A stretch of 64,000 nt of DNA, taken from NCBI GenBank assembly GCA_964244495.1, contig CAXTIU010000013.1:34636-98635 (forward strand). Direction: 5' to 3'. Below, in pieces: positions 28,384-37,680 of the stretch; position 1 is the stretch's first letter, and the number at the start of each line of letters is the position of its first letter. The stretch comes from RH-AL1 sp964244495. Its GTDB lineage: Bacteria; Pseudomonadota; Alphaproteobacteria; Rhizobiales; Beijerinckiaceae. Made by a program: the position numbers and the translations under genes. The notes under the pieces were generated by a model, which did not search any database, was not told the origin of the DNA, and worked only from the letters and a program-made list of their open reading frames with translations.

Positions 28384-28459
28384 TCGGTGACGCTTTGACA
28401 GGATCGTTCCGGATCACCGAAGGTGGCACGTTGCCCGGCTTGAAGGAGTCTTCTTCCCG

Positions 28460-29869
28460 ATGACCGATGTCCGCGATCGCGACCCACCGCCGATCGACCT
28501 GAAGGCGGAACCCGCCACCGCGCCGCTCCGCATGCCGACGGCGGCGTCGCTTCAGATCGCCAGCCCGAGGGTCGCCGACGTCGTGATCCCCGGCCCGGAG
28601 CCTTTGGTGCCGGCGGTACACGGCAGGCACCTCGAACCGGCGCGCCGCGCCGACGTGGACGTGCGCGGCGGTATCGACGTGCGCGGCGACCTAGCCGCCG
28701 CGATCCGGCCGAAACGACGCTTCGGCTTCGGGGGATGGAGCTTCATCGCCGTCGTCGTCCTGCCGATCCTGGCCGCCAGCGTCTACTTCTTCGCCATTGC
28801 CCGGAACCAGTATACCGCCGAGGCGAGCTTCGCCGTCAGGCAGGCGGAAAGCGTCGCGACGAGCGACCTCTCGGCTGGCGCATCGACAGGCGGCAGCCAG
28901 AGCAGTGCTTCCTCGCAGCAGCCTGTCACCGCCGGATCGATCATCGGTGGAACGGCCAACCTGGGCGGCCAGGACGCCGAGATCGTCGCCAACTACATCC
29001 ACAGCCGCGCCATCATCGACGCTCTGTCGCGAACGATCGACGTGCGCGCCATCTACCATCGCCCCGAGGCCGATTTCTGGGCCCGCTTGCCCGACCATGC
29101 CTCGGAGGAGAAGCTGACCGAGTACTGGAACAAGATGGTGTCGGTCTACATCCAGGCTTCGTCCGGCATCGTGACAGTGTCGGTCTCGGCGTTCCGGCGC
29201 GAGGATGCTCTCACGCTCGCCGACGCCGTGCTCAAAGCGAGCGAAGAACTGGTCAACACGCTGTCCGCCAAGATCCGTGCCGACGCCATGCGCACCGCCG
29301 AGAACGAGGTTCGTGTCGATGAAGGGCAGGTGCGTTTCGCCCTCGGTCAGCTGATGGACTTCCGCGACGCGAAACACCTCATCGATCCCATGAAGTCCTC
29401 GGAGGCCAACGGCAAGCTCCTGCAGCAGCTCCTTCTCAACAAGATCGACGCGGAGAGCCAGCTTTTCATCGCACAGAAGGTGACCGGCGCCGACGCGCCC
29501 GGCCTCGGCTCGCTGAAAGCCAAGCTCGACAGCATCAACATGCACGTCTCCGAGTTGAAGGACCAGATGGCCGGCACCAATGGCATGTCGACGAACCTCG
29601 CCGCTACCATCTCGCAATTCGAGCAACTCGAGTTGAAGAAGACGTTTGCCGAGCGGATGTACGGTTTCGCGCGCGACGGCGTCGAGAGAGCCCGCATCGC
29701 GTCCGAGCGGCAGCAGATCTATCTCGCGACGTTCAGTCCGCCGACCCTGCCACAGGACTATTCGTACCCGCTCCGTTGGACCGATTTCCTGCTGATCTCG
29801 TTGACCGCGATCATGTTCTGGATCTGCGGTGTGACGATCACGGCCTCGATCAACGATCACCGGCTCTAG
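28460..29869 (+). CDS. Capsule export inner-membrane protein, KpsE/BexC/Wzz-like (paralogue 2)
   Basis: 469 residues with the same architecture as the upstream gene: membrane helix near residues 93-115, the shared ARNQYTAEASFAVRQAES just after it, coiled coil, and a final helix near 440-460 after SYPLRWTDFLL. It differs by a long disordered, charged N-terminus (about 90 residues) and by a Ser/Gly/Gln-rich insertion (SAGASTGGSQSSASSQQ) near residues 135-155. GGAG lies upstream of the ATG. The two genes are clearly duplicated and diverged; the two proteins may form a mixed complex. Confidence 0.82.
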   Translation: MTDVRDRDPPPIDLKAEPATAPLRMPTAASLQIASPRVADVVIPGPEPLVPAVHGRHLEPARRADVDVRGGIDVRGDLAAAIRPKRRFGFGGWSFIAVVVLPILAASVYFFAIARNQYTAEASFAVRQAESVATSDLSAGASTGGSQSSASSQQPVTAGSIIGGTANLGGQDAEIVANYIHSRAIIDALSRTIDVRAIYHRPEADFWARLPDHASEEKLTEYWNKMVSVYIQASSGIVTVSVSAFRREDALTLADAVLKASEELVNTLSAKIRADAMRTAENEVRVDEGQVRFALGQLMDFRDAKHLIDPMKSSEANGKLLQQLLLNKIDAESQLFIAQKVTGADAPGLGSLKAKLDSINMHVSELKDQMAGTNGMSTNLAATISQFEQLELKKTFAERMYGFARDGVERARIASERQQIYLATFSPPTLPQDYSYPLRWTDFLLISLTAIMFWICGVTITASINDHRL

Positions 29870-29882
29870 ACCGACCTTTCCC

Positions 29883-31871
29883 ATGCACGCTCGCCGCGCT
29901 GAGATCGTGCTTCGGCCGGAACTCGACGTCGAGGACATCGGCGGCCTCGTCGCGACTAGCCGAGACCCCTGGCTTCGCGTCGAAGGTCTCGACGCGCGCG
30001 GCTTACGGGGCTGCTTCCTCACCCTGACCTATCGTTCGAGCCTCTGGGACCCGCCGGCGCGTCCGGTGCTGCGCTTCGTCCAAGAGGGTGGCGGTGTCGT
30101 CGAGCGGATCGCCGCCGCCCCCATCGCCGGTGCCGGCTCATGGACGGGTCGCGTGCCGCCGGCGACGGTTCGCCTCTCGATCAGCCCGACCAATCGACCG
30201 GGTCGATTCGCTTTCGCCGTGGAAGGCGCGCGGAGCGAGGCTTGGCCACTCCTGCTGGCGCGCGGACTGCGCAACCGGCCACGCGCGACCCGCAGCGCCA
30301 TCCTGACCCGGCTGATCGGCTGGCGACCGGAGTCCGATGTCAACCTCGCCTGGGCGATCGGATCGACGGCGCTCGATCGCTTCGCCGCCTGGCGGCGCGC
30401 GCGGACGCGACCCCTCGACTTGGCCGGCGTCGACAGGCCGCGCTTCGCTTGGGATCAGGCGCGACCGATACGGGTCGTCGTGCGCCACGATGGGCGACGG
30501 GAGGCGCTGGAGCGAACGCTCGCCGGACTGAAGGCTCAGGTCTTCACGCGATGGACGGCGATGATCGCGCCGGCCCTCCCCTTCGCGGTAACCGCCGACG
30601 CCCGCGTCACGGTGGCGATGACGAGCGACAGCCTCGATCCCGGCGGTGCCAACGACTGGACGTGCGTCCTGGCGTCGGGCGACGTTCCCGATCCGACCGC
30701 CTTCGCCATCGTCGCCGAACGCGCCCATCGCGATCCCACGTGCCTCCTCTTCTACGGCGACGCGTTGGTCGCGAACGAAGGCGGCGAGCCGATACCGCTC
30801 TTCAAGCCCGGTTGGAGCCCCCGCCTTCAGAAGGCCAGGCCCTACATCGGTGACTGGCTGTTCGTCCGCGATCTCGCCAGCTGGCCCGAGCAAGCGAGAT
30901 CATCGTATCTCCGGTCCGGGGAGATACCCGTCTCCCTCACCGACGCGCTGTCGCCCGATGTGATCCAGCCGCTGCATCGCATCCTGGGGGTCGTGGCGTC
31001 TCGCCCTAAGCTACATCACGCACAGCTCGCCCCGCCCGAGCGGCCGGCGGCCGAGTCAGTAGCCCTCATCATACCGACCCGCGACCATCCTGTCATGCTG
31101 TCGCGGCTCGTCGCAAGCATTCGGACGCACTCGAGGGCGGGCGGCTTTCAGATCGTGGTGGTCGACAACGGCAGCGTCGGTGCGGAGACGGCGGTCCTTC
31201 TCGACGAATGGCGGCGGCAGCCGGACATCCTGGTGCTGTCGCATCCCGGACCTTTCAACTTCTCGCGGATGTGCAACGAGGCGGCGCGGGCCTCGCGCGG
31301 CGATGTCCTCGTGTTTCTCAACGACGACACGGAGATCCGGACCGTAGGCTGGCTCGATCGTCTCGTCGCGCATGCGCTCGATCCCTCCATCGGCGCGGTC
31401 GGAGCCAAGCTCACCTATCCCGACGGGCGTATCCAGCACGTCGGCGTGCTCGTCGGCATGGGCGAGAGCGCCGGGCACTTCGGCGCGCTGAGCCCCGCCG
31501 ACGATCCCGGCTGGACGGACCGCAACGTCGTCACCCATGAGGTCGCGGCGGTGACCGGCGCGTGCCTCGCCGTCGCGCGAGACAAGTTCGAGGCGGTCGG
31601 AGGCTTCGATGCGACGCATCTGCCGGTCGAGCTCAGCGACATCGATCTCTGCCTCAAGCTCAACGGGAGGGGATGGCAGACGATCGTCGACCCGGCCATC
31701 CACCTCATGCACGAGGAGTCCGCGAGCCGCGGCGGCGCGACGCTGCGACGCCTCGCCGTCTACGATCGCGAGCGCGCGATCTTCGTCGAGCGATGGCGGC
31801 ACGTGTTGCGTGACGACCCCACTTTCCATCCCGGCCTCAGCCTGTACAGATGGGAGGCGGCGCTGGGTTAG
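29883..31871 (+). CDS. Family 2 glycosyltransferase with a degenerate first module
   Basis: A 662-residue cytoplasmic protein. The C-terminal GT2 domain (from about residue 395) is complete: ALIIPTRDHPVMLSRLVASI, VVVDNGSVGAETAVLLDEWR, VFLNDDTEIRTVGWLDRLV with the DxD-type site, VGAKLTYPDGRIQHVGVLVG and EVAAVTGACLAVARDKFEAV. The N-terminal half resembles the first GT2 unit of two-module O-antigen or capsule transferases (LLFYGDALVANEGGEPIPLF, FKPGWSPRLQ) but lacks the usual DxD and DDGS signatures. It follows the KpsE-like gene by 13 bases, so it probably adds sugars to the exported polysaccharide. Confidence 0.85.
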   Translation: MHARRAEIVLRPELDVEDIGGLVATSRDPWLRVEGLDARGLRGCFLTLTYRSSLWDPPARPVLRFVQEGGGVVERIAAAPIAGAGSWTGRVPPATVRLSISPTNRPGRFAFAVEGARSEAWPLLLARGLRNRPRATRSAILTRLIGWRPESDVNLAWAIGSTALDRFAAWRRARTRPLDLAGVDRPRFAWDQARPIRVVVRHDGRREALERTLAGLKAQVFTRWTAMIAPALPFAVTADARVTVAMTSDSLDPGGANDWTCVLASGDVPDPTAFAIVAERAHRDPTCLLFYGDALVANEGGEPIPLFKPGWSPRLQKARPYIGDWLFVRDLASWPEQARSSYLRSGEIPVSLTDALSPDVIQPLHRILGVVASRPKLHHAQLAPPERPAAESVALIIPTRDHPVMLSRLVASIRTHSRAGGFQIVVVDNGSVGAETAVLLDEWRRQPDILVLSHPGPFNFSRMCNEAARASRGDVLVFLNDDTEIRTVGWLDRLVAHALDPSIGAVGAKLTYPDGRIQHVGVLVGMGESAGHFGALSPADDPGWTDRNVVTHEVAAVTGACLAVARDKFEAVGGFDATHLPVELSDIDLCLKLNGRGWQTIVDPAIHLMHEESASRGGATLRRLAVYDRERAIFVERWRHVLRDDPTFHPGLSLYRWEAALG

Positions 31872-31913
31872 CACGGTGTCGTGGCAGGCGCCTTCACGTC
31901 GAGCCGTCTCGCT

Positions 31914-32705
31914 ATGAGGTTCGGTGTGCAGATCGCGACCTGGAACGTCAACTCGGTGCGGATGCGGCTCACCCACTTGCTGCGCTACCTGCACGAGGTC
32001 GGCCCCGACGTCCTGTGCCTGCAAGAGCTGAAATGCGCCGACGACCAGTTCCCGCGTGCCGAGGTCGAGGAGGCGGGCTACAACGCCGCCGTGCACGGAC
32101 AAAAAGGGTTCAATGGCGTCGCCATCTTGTCCAAGCGCCCCATGGAGGTCCAGAACGGTCTGCCGGGCGACGACGCTGACACGCAGTCGCGCTACATCGA
32201 GGCGGTCGTCGCGACCGACGCGGCGCCTGTGCGGGTCTGCTGCCTCTACCTGCCCAACGGCAATCCGGTCGGTTCGGACAAGTACCCCTATAAGCTTGGC
32301 TGGATGGATCGGCTGACCGCCCGCGCCCGCGCCCTGCTGGCCCTCCAGGAGCCGCTCGTACTCGCCGGCGACTACAACGTTATTCCGGACGCGCGCGACG
32401 CCTTCGACGCGCGGAACTGGATCGACGACGCGCTCTACAAGCCGGAAACCCGCGCCCGTTTCCGTGCCCTCCTCAACCTCGGACTCACGGACGCGCTTCG
32501 CGCGACCACCGACGCGGCCGGCGTCTACACGTTCTGGGACTACCAGGCCGGCGCCTGGCAGAAGGACAGGGGCCTGCGCATCGACCACCTCCTGCTCTCC
32601 CCTCAGGCTACGGATCGCCTTCGCGCGGTTTGGGTCGACAAGGATGAGCGCGCCGAGGACAAGCCGTCGGACCACGTGCCCGTCCGGCTGGACCTCGCCT
32701 GTTGA
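31914..32705 (+). CDS. xthA: Exodeoxyribonuclease III
   Basis: AP endonuclease and 3'-5' exonuclease of base excision repair, 263 residues. The EEP fold motifs are complete: IATWNVNSVRMRL, CLQELKC (metal Glu), YLPNG, LAGDYNVIPDARD, FWDYQ, RIDHLLLS and PSDHVPV. I chose the ATG at 31914, which places the first strand near the N-terminus; an in-frame start at 31881 overlaps the end of the upstream gene. It runs in the same direction as the glycosyltransferase gene, 42 bases apart, but function suggests an independent unit. Confidence 0.95.
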   Translation: MRFGVQIATWNVNSVRMRLTHLLRYLHEVGPDVLCLQELKCADDQFPRAEVEEAGYNAAVHGQKGFNGVAILSKRPMEVQNGLPGDDADTQSRYIEAVVATDAAPVRVCCLYLPNGNPVGSDKYPYKLGWMDRLTARARALLALQEPLVLAGDYNVIPDARDAFDARNWIDDALYKPETRARFRALLNLGLTDALRATTDAAGVYTFWDYQAGAWQKDRGLRIDHLLLSPQATDRLRAVWVDKDERAEDKPSDHVPVRLDLAC

Positions 32706-32904
32706 GCCGCAGGACTACCCGCCATCGTGGAGTCGATGCGACGGCGTCCCATGCGGGTGGGCGTCACCGAATGTTCAAACCGGCACATGAGCTTGACGAT
32801 CGTTGGCGACAAGCGACGGCGCTCGGCGGCAACCTACGACCATTAACCGCCACATGATTGTTTTCACACGACTTTACGCATGAACAAAAGGAGAATTTTT
32901 GCTC

Positions 32905-32952
32905 ATGTCCCGATTCGTCGGTGATTTGTTCCGCAGGCGTTTCGACGATTAA
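32905..32952 (+). CDS. Possible 15-residue leader peptide
   Basis: In the 396-base gap before the dehydrogenase-like gene an AT-rich stretch leads to AAGGAG at 32888-32893 and an ATG at 32905, followed by 15 codons (MSRFVGDLFRRRFDD) and TAA. The spacing between binding site and ATG is longer than ideal. It is too short to judge by composition and has no regulatory codon run, so this is a tentative call. Confidence 0.25.
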   Translation: MSRFVGDLFRRRFDD

Positions 32953-33101
32953 AGGACGTCGTCGGGGACACGCCAGTCATGTTAACCTTCGTTCAACCTG
33001 CGGGCTCCGGCAAGGCTGCGGACCTCGATGATGCGGGCGTGTCCGGCCGCATTCGACGCCTCGCGTCCGCGCTGGACAAGATTTCGACGGGAAGGTTGCA
33101 C

Positions 33102-34319
33102 GTGAGGATCAAAGCCGCCGTCGCCCGCGCTCACGGCGTTCCACTCTCGCTCGAAGGCGTCGACCTCGAAGGCCCGCGTCCCGGTGAACTCGTCGTCCGC
33201 CTCGTCGCCGCCGGCGTGGCGCAGGTGGACATCGATGCCATCTCCGGATCGCTGGCGATGGCCCTGCCCTTCGTTCCCGGCTCGCAGGCCGCCGGCATCG
33301 TCGAACACGTCGGCGAAGGTGTCGTCGACTTCGCGGCCGGCGACGCCGTGGTGATTGTCCACGCGTTTTGCGGTGCCTGCGCCAACTGCGCCGCTGGACG
33401 CCCGCTTGCCTGCCTCCACTTCGCCGCCCTCAATCTTGGAGGCGTGCGGGACGACGGATCGACGCCGCTCACGCAGGACGACGGCTCGGGCGGAATTTAC
33501 GGCCTCTTCTACGGACAATCCTCGTTCGCCACCCATGTGGTCTGCCGCGCACGGAGCGCCGTCAAGGTCACGATGGGAGCCCCGCTCGAACTCTTCGCCT
33601 GCCTCGGCGGCGAAATGCTGATGGGCGCGGGAGCCGTGATGCGGAACTTCGCCATGGGCGAAGGCGACACGCTCGTCATCACCGGCGCCGACGCCGTCGG
33701 CCTGATCGCCTGCATGGTGGCCAAGGCCCGGGGTGTGGCGACCATCGTCGTCGCCGATCCGCGCCTCACCGGACGCAATCTCGCACTCGAATGCGGTGCG
33801 AGCATCGCCGTTCATACCGACGACGACCTCGCCACCGTCGTCAGAAGCGTGGTCGCGGACGGAGCACGCTTCGCCATCGACACGACCGGGCACGCCGGCG
33901 CCATCACGGCCTGCTTCGACAGCCTGAGGCCGGGCGGTGGCTGCGCCCTCCTTCATCCCACCATCGGCCTTCCCACCGACCTCCAGGGTCAGGGGAGTGA
34001 GGGCGAGACCATCCTCGTGGGATCCGACGTCGATGTCGTCCCCGCATCCTTGATCCCGGCCCTCGCCGCCCTTCACGCCCGGGGCAAGCTGCCGCTCGAC
34101 AGGCTGGTGAGCTTCTTTCCCTTCGAACTCGTCAACGACGCACTGAATGCGCTGGCCGGAGGTGCCGCCGTCAAGCCGGTCCTGCGTTTTCCGATCGGGT
34201 CATTCGGCGACATCGACCGTGCGGCGAGCGAGGGCGCGGAACCGGAGGAACCGGAGGCGACGCCGGCCGACGACCTGCCGGAGCGGGAAGCGCCGACACT
34301 GGTCCCTGTCACGGCATAA
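33102..34319 (+). CDS. Zinc-type alcohol dehydrogenase family (MDR) protein lacking catalytic zinc ligands
   Basis: 405 residues with the MDR fold: GroES-like domain, Rossmann domain and a Glu/Pro-rich tail of about 40 residues. The structural zinc cysteines are intact (C90, C93, C96, C104 in FCGACANCAAGRPLAC). In active relatives the catalytic zinc is held by Cys in GVCHTD and His-Glu in GHE; here these read GVAQVD (Ala40) and GSQ (Ser61, Gln62), and the third ligand is not apparent. The nucleotide loop reads GADAVG rather than GxGxxG. Oxidation of an alcohol by the classic mechanism is therefore doubtful. The GTG at 33102 has GGAAGG upstream and matches the family N-terminus; an ATG at 32979 adds 41 unrelated residues. 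Confidence 0.8.
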   Translation: MRIKAAVARAHGVPLSLEGVDLEGPRPGELVVRLVAAGVAQVDIDAISGSLAMALPFVPGSQAAGIVEHVGEGVVDFAAGDAVVIVHAFCGACANCAAGRPLACLHFAALNLGGVRDDGSTPLTQDDGSGGIYGLFYGQSSFATHVVCRARSAVKVTMGAPLELFACLGGEMLMGAGAVMRNFAMGEGDTLVITGADAVGLIACMVAKARGVATIVVADPRLTGRNLALECGASIAVHTDDDLATVVRSVVADGARFAIDTTGHAGAITACFDSLRPGGGCALLHPTIGLPTDLQGQGSEGETILVGSDVDVVPASLIPALAALHARGKLPLDRLVSFFPFELVNDALNALAGGAAVKPVLRFPIGSFGDIDRAASEGAEPEEPEATPADDLPEREAPTLVPVTA

Positions 34320-34322
34320 GGT

Positions 34323-35597
34323 TCAGTCCGTGAGCAGCGAAACGAGCCCGCCGCCGTGACGTTCAACGCGTCCCGCGATCTCTAATTCAAGGATCGCTCC
34401 TCGCACTTGGCGGATCGGCAGTTCGGTCGCGCGGGCCAGTTCGTCCAGGGAAACGGGCGCGGGACCAAGACACTCGGCGACACGTTCCAGCGGTGGCCTG
34501 TCCGCGTCATCCGTCGGCTCGACGGCGGGGCCGGTACGCACAGGATCCACGCCGAAGGAGGTCGTTCCCGCCTCGCCGAAACTGAGTGTGTTCAGATCCG
34601 TTGCGGCGCGGTCGGGTTGCTCGGGGAAAAGGTCGAGCTCCTCCCAGAGTGGCGGCTCGGCCGGCGGCGCTTCGGAGAACAGGTCGTCGTTGCGACCCGG
34701 CTTGCGGTCGGCGAGGGCGCGTAGGATGTCGTCGATGTCGGCGCAGAACGTCGCGCCGTCGCGGATCAGGTCGTTGGTGCCTTCGGCGCGCGGGTCGAGG
34801 GGGGAACCCGGTACGGCGAAGACCTCCCGACCTTGGTCGGCGGCGAAGCGGGCGGTGATGAGCGAGCCGGAGCGGCGCGCCGCCTCGACCACCAAGACCC
34901 CGATCGATAGGCCGGAAACCAGACGGTTACGACGCGGGAAGTCGCGGCCGCGCGCCTCCCAGCCGAGCGGCATCTCGCTGATGGCCGCGCCGTCCTCCAG
35001 CAGCTTGTCCATGAAAGGCCCTTGGTCGGCTGGGTACAGCCGGTCGTGTCCGCCGGCGAGCACGGCGATCGTGCCGGACGCCAGCGCCGCCCGGTGCGCC
35101 CGCGCGTCGATCCCGCGCGCGAAGCCCGACACGATGACGTAGCCCGACTGGGCGAGCCCGCGCGCTATCCGCTCGGCGAAGGCGAGGCCGGCGGCGGAAG
35201 CGTTGCGGGAGCCGACGATGGCGATGGCCGGCCGATCGAGGATCTCGCTTCGTCCGCGCACGGCGATCACGGCCGGGGCGGTGTCGATGGCGCGCAACGG
35301 CGCGGGATAGCCCGGTTCGTCCAGGCAAAGAAAGCGTGCGCCGAGGCGCTCCGCCTGTTCCAGCTCCGCCTCGACATCGCCCGGCGCCGCGATGCGGATA
35401 GGTCGCCCGGGATTGGTCCGGGCGATGAGAGTCGGCAGAGCGTCGAGCGCGGCTTCGGCCGAGCCGAACCGCTTCAGGAGCGCCTGGAACGTGCGCGGCC
35501 CGATGTTCTCCGATCGCCACAGCCGCAGCCAGGCGAAGCGCCGTGCGGGGTCGAAGGTGCCGGTCGAAGGTTTGGCCGTCGTCGGCGAGCTTGTCAT
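34323..35597 (-). CDS. dprA: DNA-processing protein DprA
   Basis: A 424-residue Rossmann-fold protein that loads RecA on incoming single-stranded DNA during transformation. N-terminal helical domain (RLWRSENIGPRTFQALLKRF), then the DprA core AIVGSRNASAAGLAFAERIA, IVSGFARGIDARAHRAAL, VLAGGHDRLYPAD, FPRRNRLVSGLS and AVPGSPLDPRAEGTNDLI, and a C-terminal winged-helix DML1-like domain. All core motifs are intact. It lies 13 bases after plsY in the same direction, the common plsY-dprA order. Confidence 0.95.
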   Translation of the reverse strand: MTSSPTTAKPSTGTFDPARRFAWLRLWRSENIGPRTFQALLKRFGSAEAALDALPTLIARTNPGRPIRIAAPGDVEAELEQAERLGARFLCLDEPGYPAPLRAIDTAPAVIAVRGRSEILDRPAIAIVGSRNASAAGLAFAERIARGLAQSGYVIVSGFARGIDARAHRAALASGTIAVLAGGHDRLYPADQGPFMDKLLEDGAAISEMPLGWEARGRDFPRRNRLVSGLSIGVLVVEAARRSGSLITARFAADQGREVFAVPGSPLDPRAEGTNDLIRDGATFCADIDDILRALADRKPGRNDDLFSEAPPAEPPLWEELDLFPEQPDRAATDLNTLSFGEAGTTSFGVDPVRTGPAVEPTDDADRPPLERVAECLGPAPVSLDELARATELPIRQVRGAILELEIAGRVERHGGGLVSLLTD

Positions 35598-35610
35598 GGC
35601 GCCTGCCCGC

Positions 35611-36282
35611 TCATGCCACCTGCCCGCTTTCGCCGTCGTCCCGCTTGCCCTCGCCGATCCGGCTTTCGGTCCGCTGCATCAGGCGGTCGATGTTCGCCCT
35701 GTGCTTGATCCACAGGCCGGCCGCGAGCAGCGCGAACAACGCGGCGGCTTGCCGATGGCCGAGCAGCAGCAGTGCGAACGGCGAGAGGGCGCTGGCTAGC
35801 AGCGCCGCGGCGGAGGAGTAGCGCGTCGTCCTGGCGATGACGAGCCAGGACGCGATGAAGACGAGCCCTGCCGGCCACGCCACGCCGAGCAGACAGCCGA
35901 GGAACGTCGCGACGCCTTTGCCGCCCTTGAACCCGAGGAACAAGGGATAAAGATGCCCGAGGAAGGCGCCGAGCGCGCCGACGAGGGCTACGCTGCCATC
36001 GCCCACTCGGGCGAAGGTCAGTACCACGACCGCTCCCTTCAGCGCATCGGCGAGAAGGGTTAGCGCCGCGAGGTCCTTGCGTCCGGTGCGCAGGACGTTG
36101 GTGGCACCAATGTTCCGAGAGCCGACGTGGCGAGGGTCCATGGCTCCAGCCAGCCGCGTGATGATCACACCGAAGGGGATCGATCCGGCGAGGTAGCCGA
36201 CGATGAGCGCGCAGAAGGCAAGCAGCACGGATGTGTCCAGGCAAGGGCACCACATCCTAACCGCGCGGGTGATCCGAGGCAA
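35611..36282 (-). CDS. plsY: Acyl-phosphate glycerol-3-phosphate acyltransferase
   Basis: Integral membrane enzyme that transfers an acyl group from acyl-phosphate to glycerol-3-phosphate, first step of phospholipid synthesis. The three family motifs are visible: GYLAGSIPFGVIITR, GSRNIGATNVLRTGRKDLA and FLGFKGGKGVATFLG. About five membrane helices. The longest open frame starts with TTG at 36282, which has GGGGGAG four bases upstream; an ATG at 36255 without such a site is the alternative. 223 residues. The C-terminal 25 residues are charged. Confidence 0.93.
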   Translation of the reverse strand: MPRITRAVRMWCPCLDTSVLLAFCALIVGYLAGSIPFGVIITRLAGAMDPRHVGSRNIGATNVLRTGRKDLAALTLLADALKGAVVVLTFARVGDGSVALVGALGAFLGHLYPLFLGFKGGKGVATFLGCLLGVAWPAGLVFIASWLVIARTTRYSSAAALLASALSPFALLLLGHRQAAALFALLAAGLWIKHRANIDRLMQRTESRIGEGKRDDGESGQVA

Positions 36283-36414
36283 CGCGCTCCCCCGGCAGCT
36301 GACGCGCGAGACCCGGCCGTGACTTGGCCAGCCCGGACGCCGACGGTCGTCGCCCTGTTTAGGCGCTCGTTAACCTTAACGCGCTGTCATGACGGCCTTC
36401 CTCGAGGATGGATC

Positions 36415-37674
36415 ATGACGCGGCGGCGAGCCATCCACTCGCGCATGAATATCGGGCCGCAGCGGGGCGGCCGTTCTCGCGGCCTCGTGCTCGAGGGCGG
36501 GATCCGGACGATCCTCCTGGCACTCGTTCCGCTCGGCGCATTCGTCGGCGGCCAGTCATTCTGGCCGAGCGGCGGCCACGAAGGAAGCCTCGCTTTGCCG
36601 TCAAGCGTCGGGCATGAGCGGGACGTCGACGACGGGTTCACGACGCAACCGGACGCGGCGGGACAGCGAGCGGACGCCGCAATCGGCCGCGGTCTCGTCG
36701 ACGCGAGAGCGCTGGACTTGGCGACACGCGGCGCGCGGCTCGAAGCGCGCGCCGCGATGATTGAAGCCCTGCTCGCCGAAAACGAAGAAAGCCGAACGCC
36801 TTCGCCATGCCGTTTTCCGTCGTCCTTTCGGGTCCAGCGATCCGCCACGCCCTCACCCTCGGCGGTCCCGGAGGCCCTGGCGGCGGAGCCTTCCGCCGGC
36901 GCTTTCCTGGCCGGCCTGCGCAGGAATGACGGCTCGGATCGGCCACCGACGGACGAGGCGAACCGACCGGCGCCGGACCCTGACGCCGTTGCCGCGCGGA
37001 TCGACGCCATCGAGGCGCGACAGGTCTCGACCGTGCTGTGCCTGAACGAGGCGGTGGCGGCCCATACCACGCAGGTCCGGAGCGCCCTCCTCGCGACAGG
37101 CCTGCCGGCGCGAAGATGGGCGGCCGACACCGGCATCGGCGGGCCGTTCGTCCCCGTGCCGAGCGGTGCCATCGACCTCGATCAAGCCGCGGCGCTCCTG
37201 CGCCAAGCTCGCGGCGAGGCCGGCCGCCTCGATGAAGAGGCGGCAAGCGTGCCCTTGCGCAAACCGATGGAGGGACAGGTCGAGGTGACCTCGACGTTCG
37301 GTGTGCGGCTCGACCCCTTTTACGGACACCCCGCCCTGCACACCGGCATCGACCTGACGGGCGCGTACGGCGCCATCGTCGAGGCCACCGCGACCGGCAC
37401 AGTGACGATGGCCGGGCCGAACGGCGGCTACGGCGACATGGTGGAGATCGACCACGGCCACGGATTGACCACGCGCTACGCGCATCTCTCGGCGGTACTC
37501 GTCGTGCCAGGTCAGCGGATCGCGGTCGGGACCGTCGTCGGACGTGTCGGCGCGAGTGGCCGGACGACGGGGCCGCACCTGCACTACGAGACCAGGATCG
37601 ACGGCGAGCCGGTCGACCCTGCGCGCTTTCTCAAGGCCGGCGCGGCGCTCTTCGCGTCGGTGGAACGCCGTTGA
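36415..37674 (+). CDS. M23 family metallopeptidase (LytM domain) with N-terminal membrane anchor
   Basis: A 419-residue cell-wall hydrolase. After a basic N-terminus a hydrophobic segment at about 30-45 (IRTILLALVPLGAFVGG) anchors it or acts as an uncleaved signal. The middle 200 residues are helical and charged, with a Ser/Pro-rich stretch. The C-terminal LytM domain keeps the zinc ligands: GHPALHTGIDLTG, YAHLSAV and GPHLHYETRIDG. It should cleave peptide cross-links in peptidoglycan, or activate amidases. The ATG at 36415 has GAGG eight bases upstream. It converges with a GH25 lysozyme gene seven bases away. Confidence 0.87.
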   Translation: MTRRRAIHSRMNIGPQRGGRSRGLVLEGGIRTILLALVPLGAFVGGQSFWPSGGHEGSLALPSSVGHERDVDDGFTTQPDAAGQRADAAIGRGLVDARALDLATRGARLEARAAMIEALLAENEESRTPSPCRFPSSFRVQRSATPSPSAVPEALAAEPSAGAFLAGLRRNDGSDRPPTDEANRPAPDPDAVAARIDAIEARQVSTVLCLNEAVAAHTTQVRSALLATGLPARRWAADTGIGGPFVPVPSGAIDLDQAAALLRQARGEAGRLDEEAASVPLRKPMEGQVEVTSTFGVRLDPFYGHPALHTGIDLTGAYGAIVEATATGTVTMAGPNGGYGDMVEIDHGHGLTTRYAHLSAVLVVPGQRIAVGTVVGRVGASGRTTGPHLHYETRIDGEPVDPARFLKAGAALFASVERR

Positions 37675-37680
37675 TCGGGA

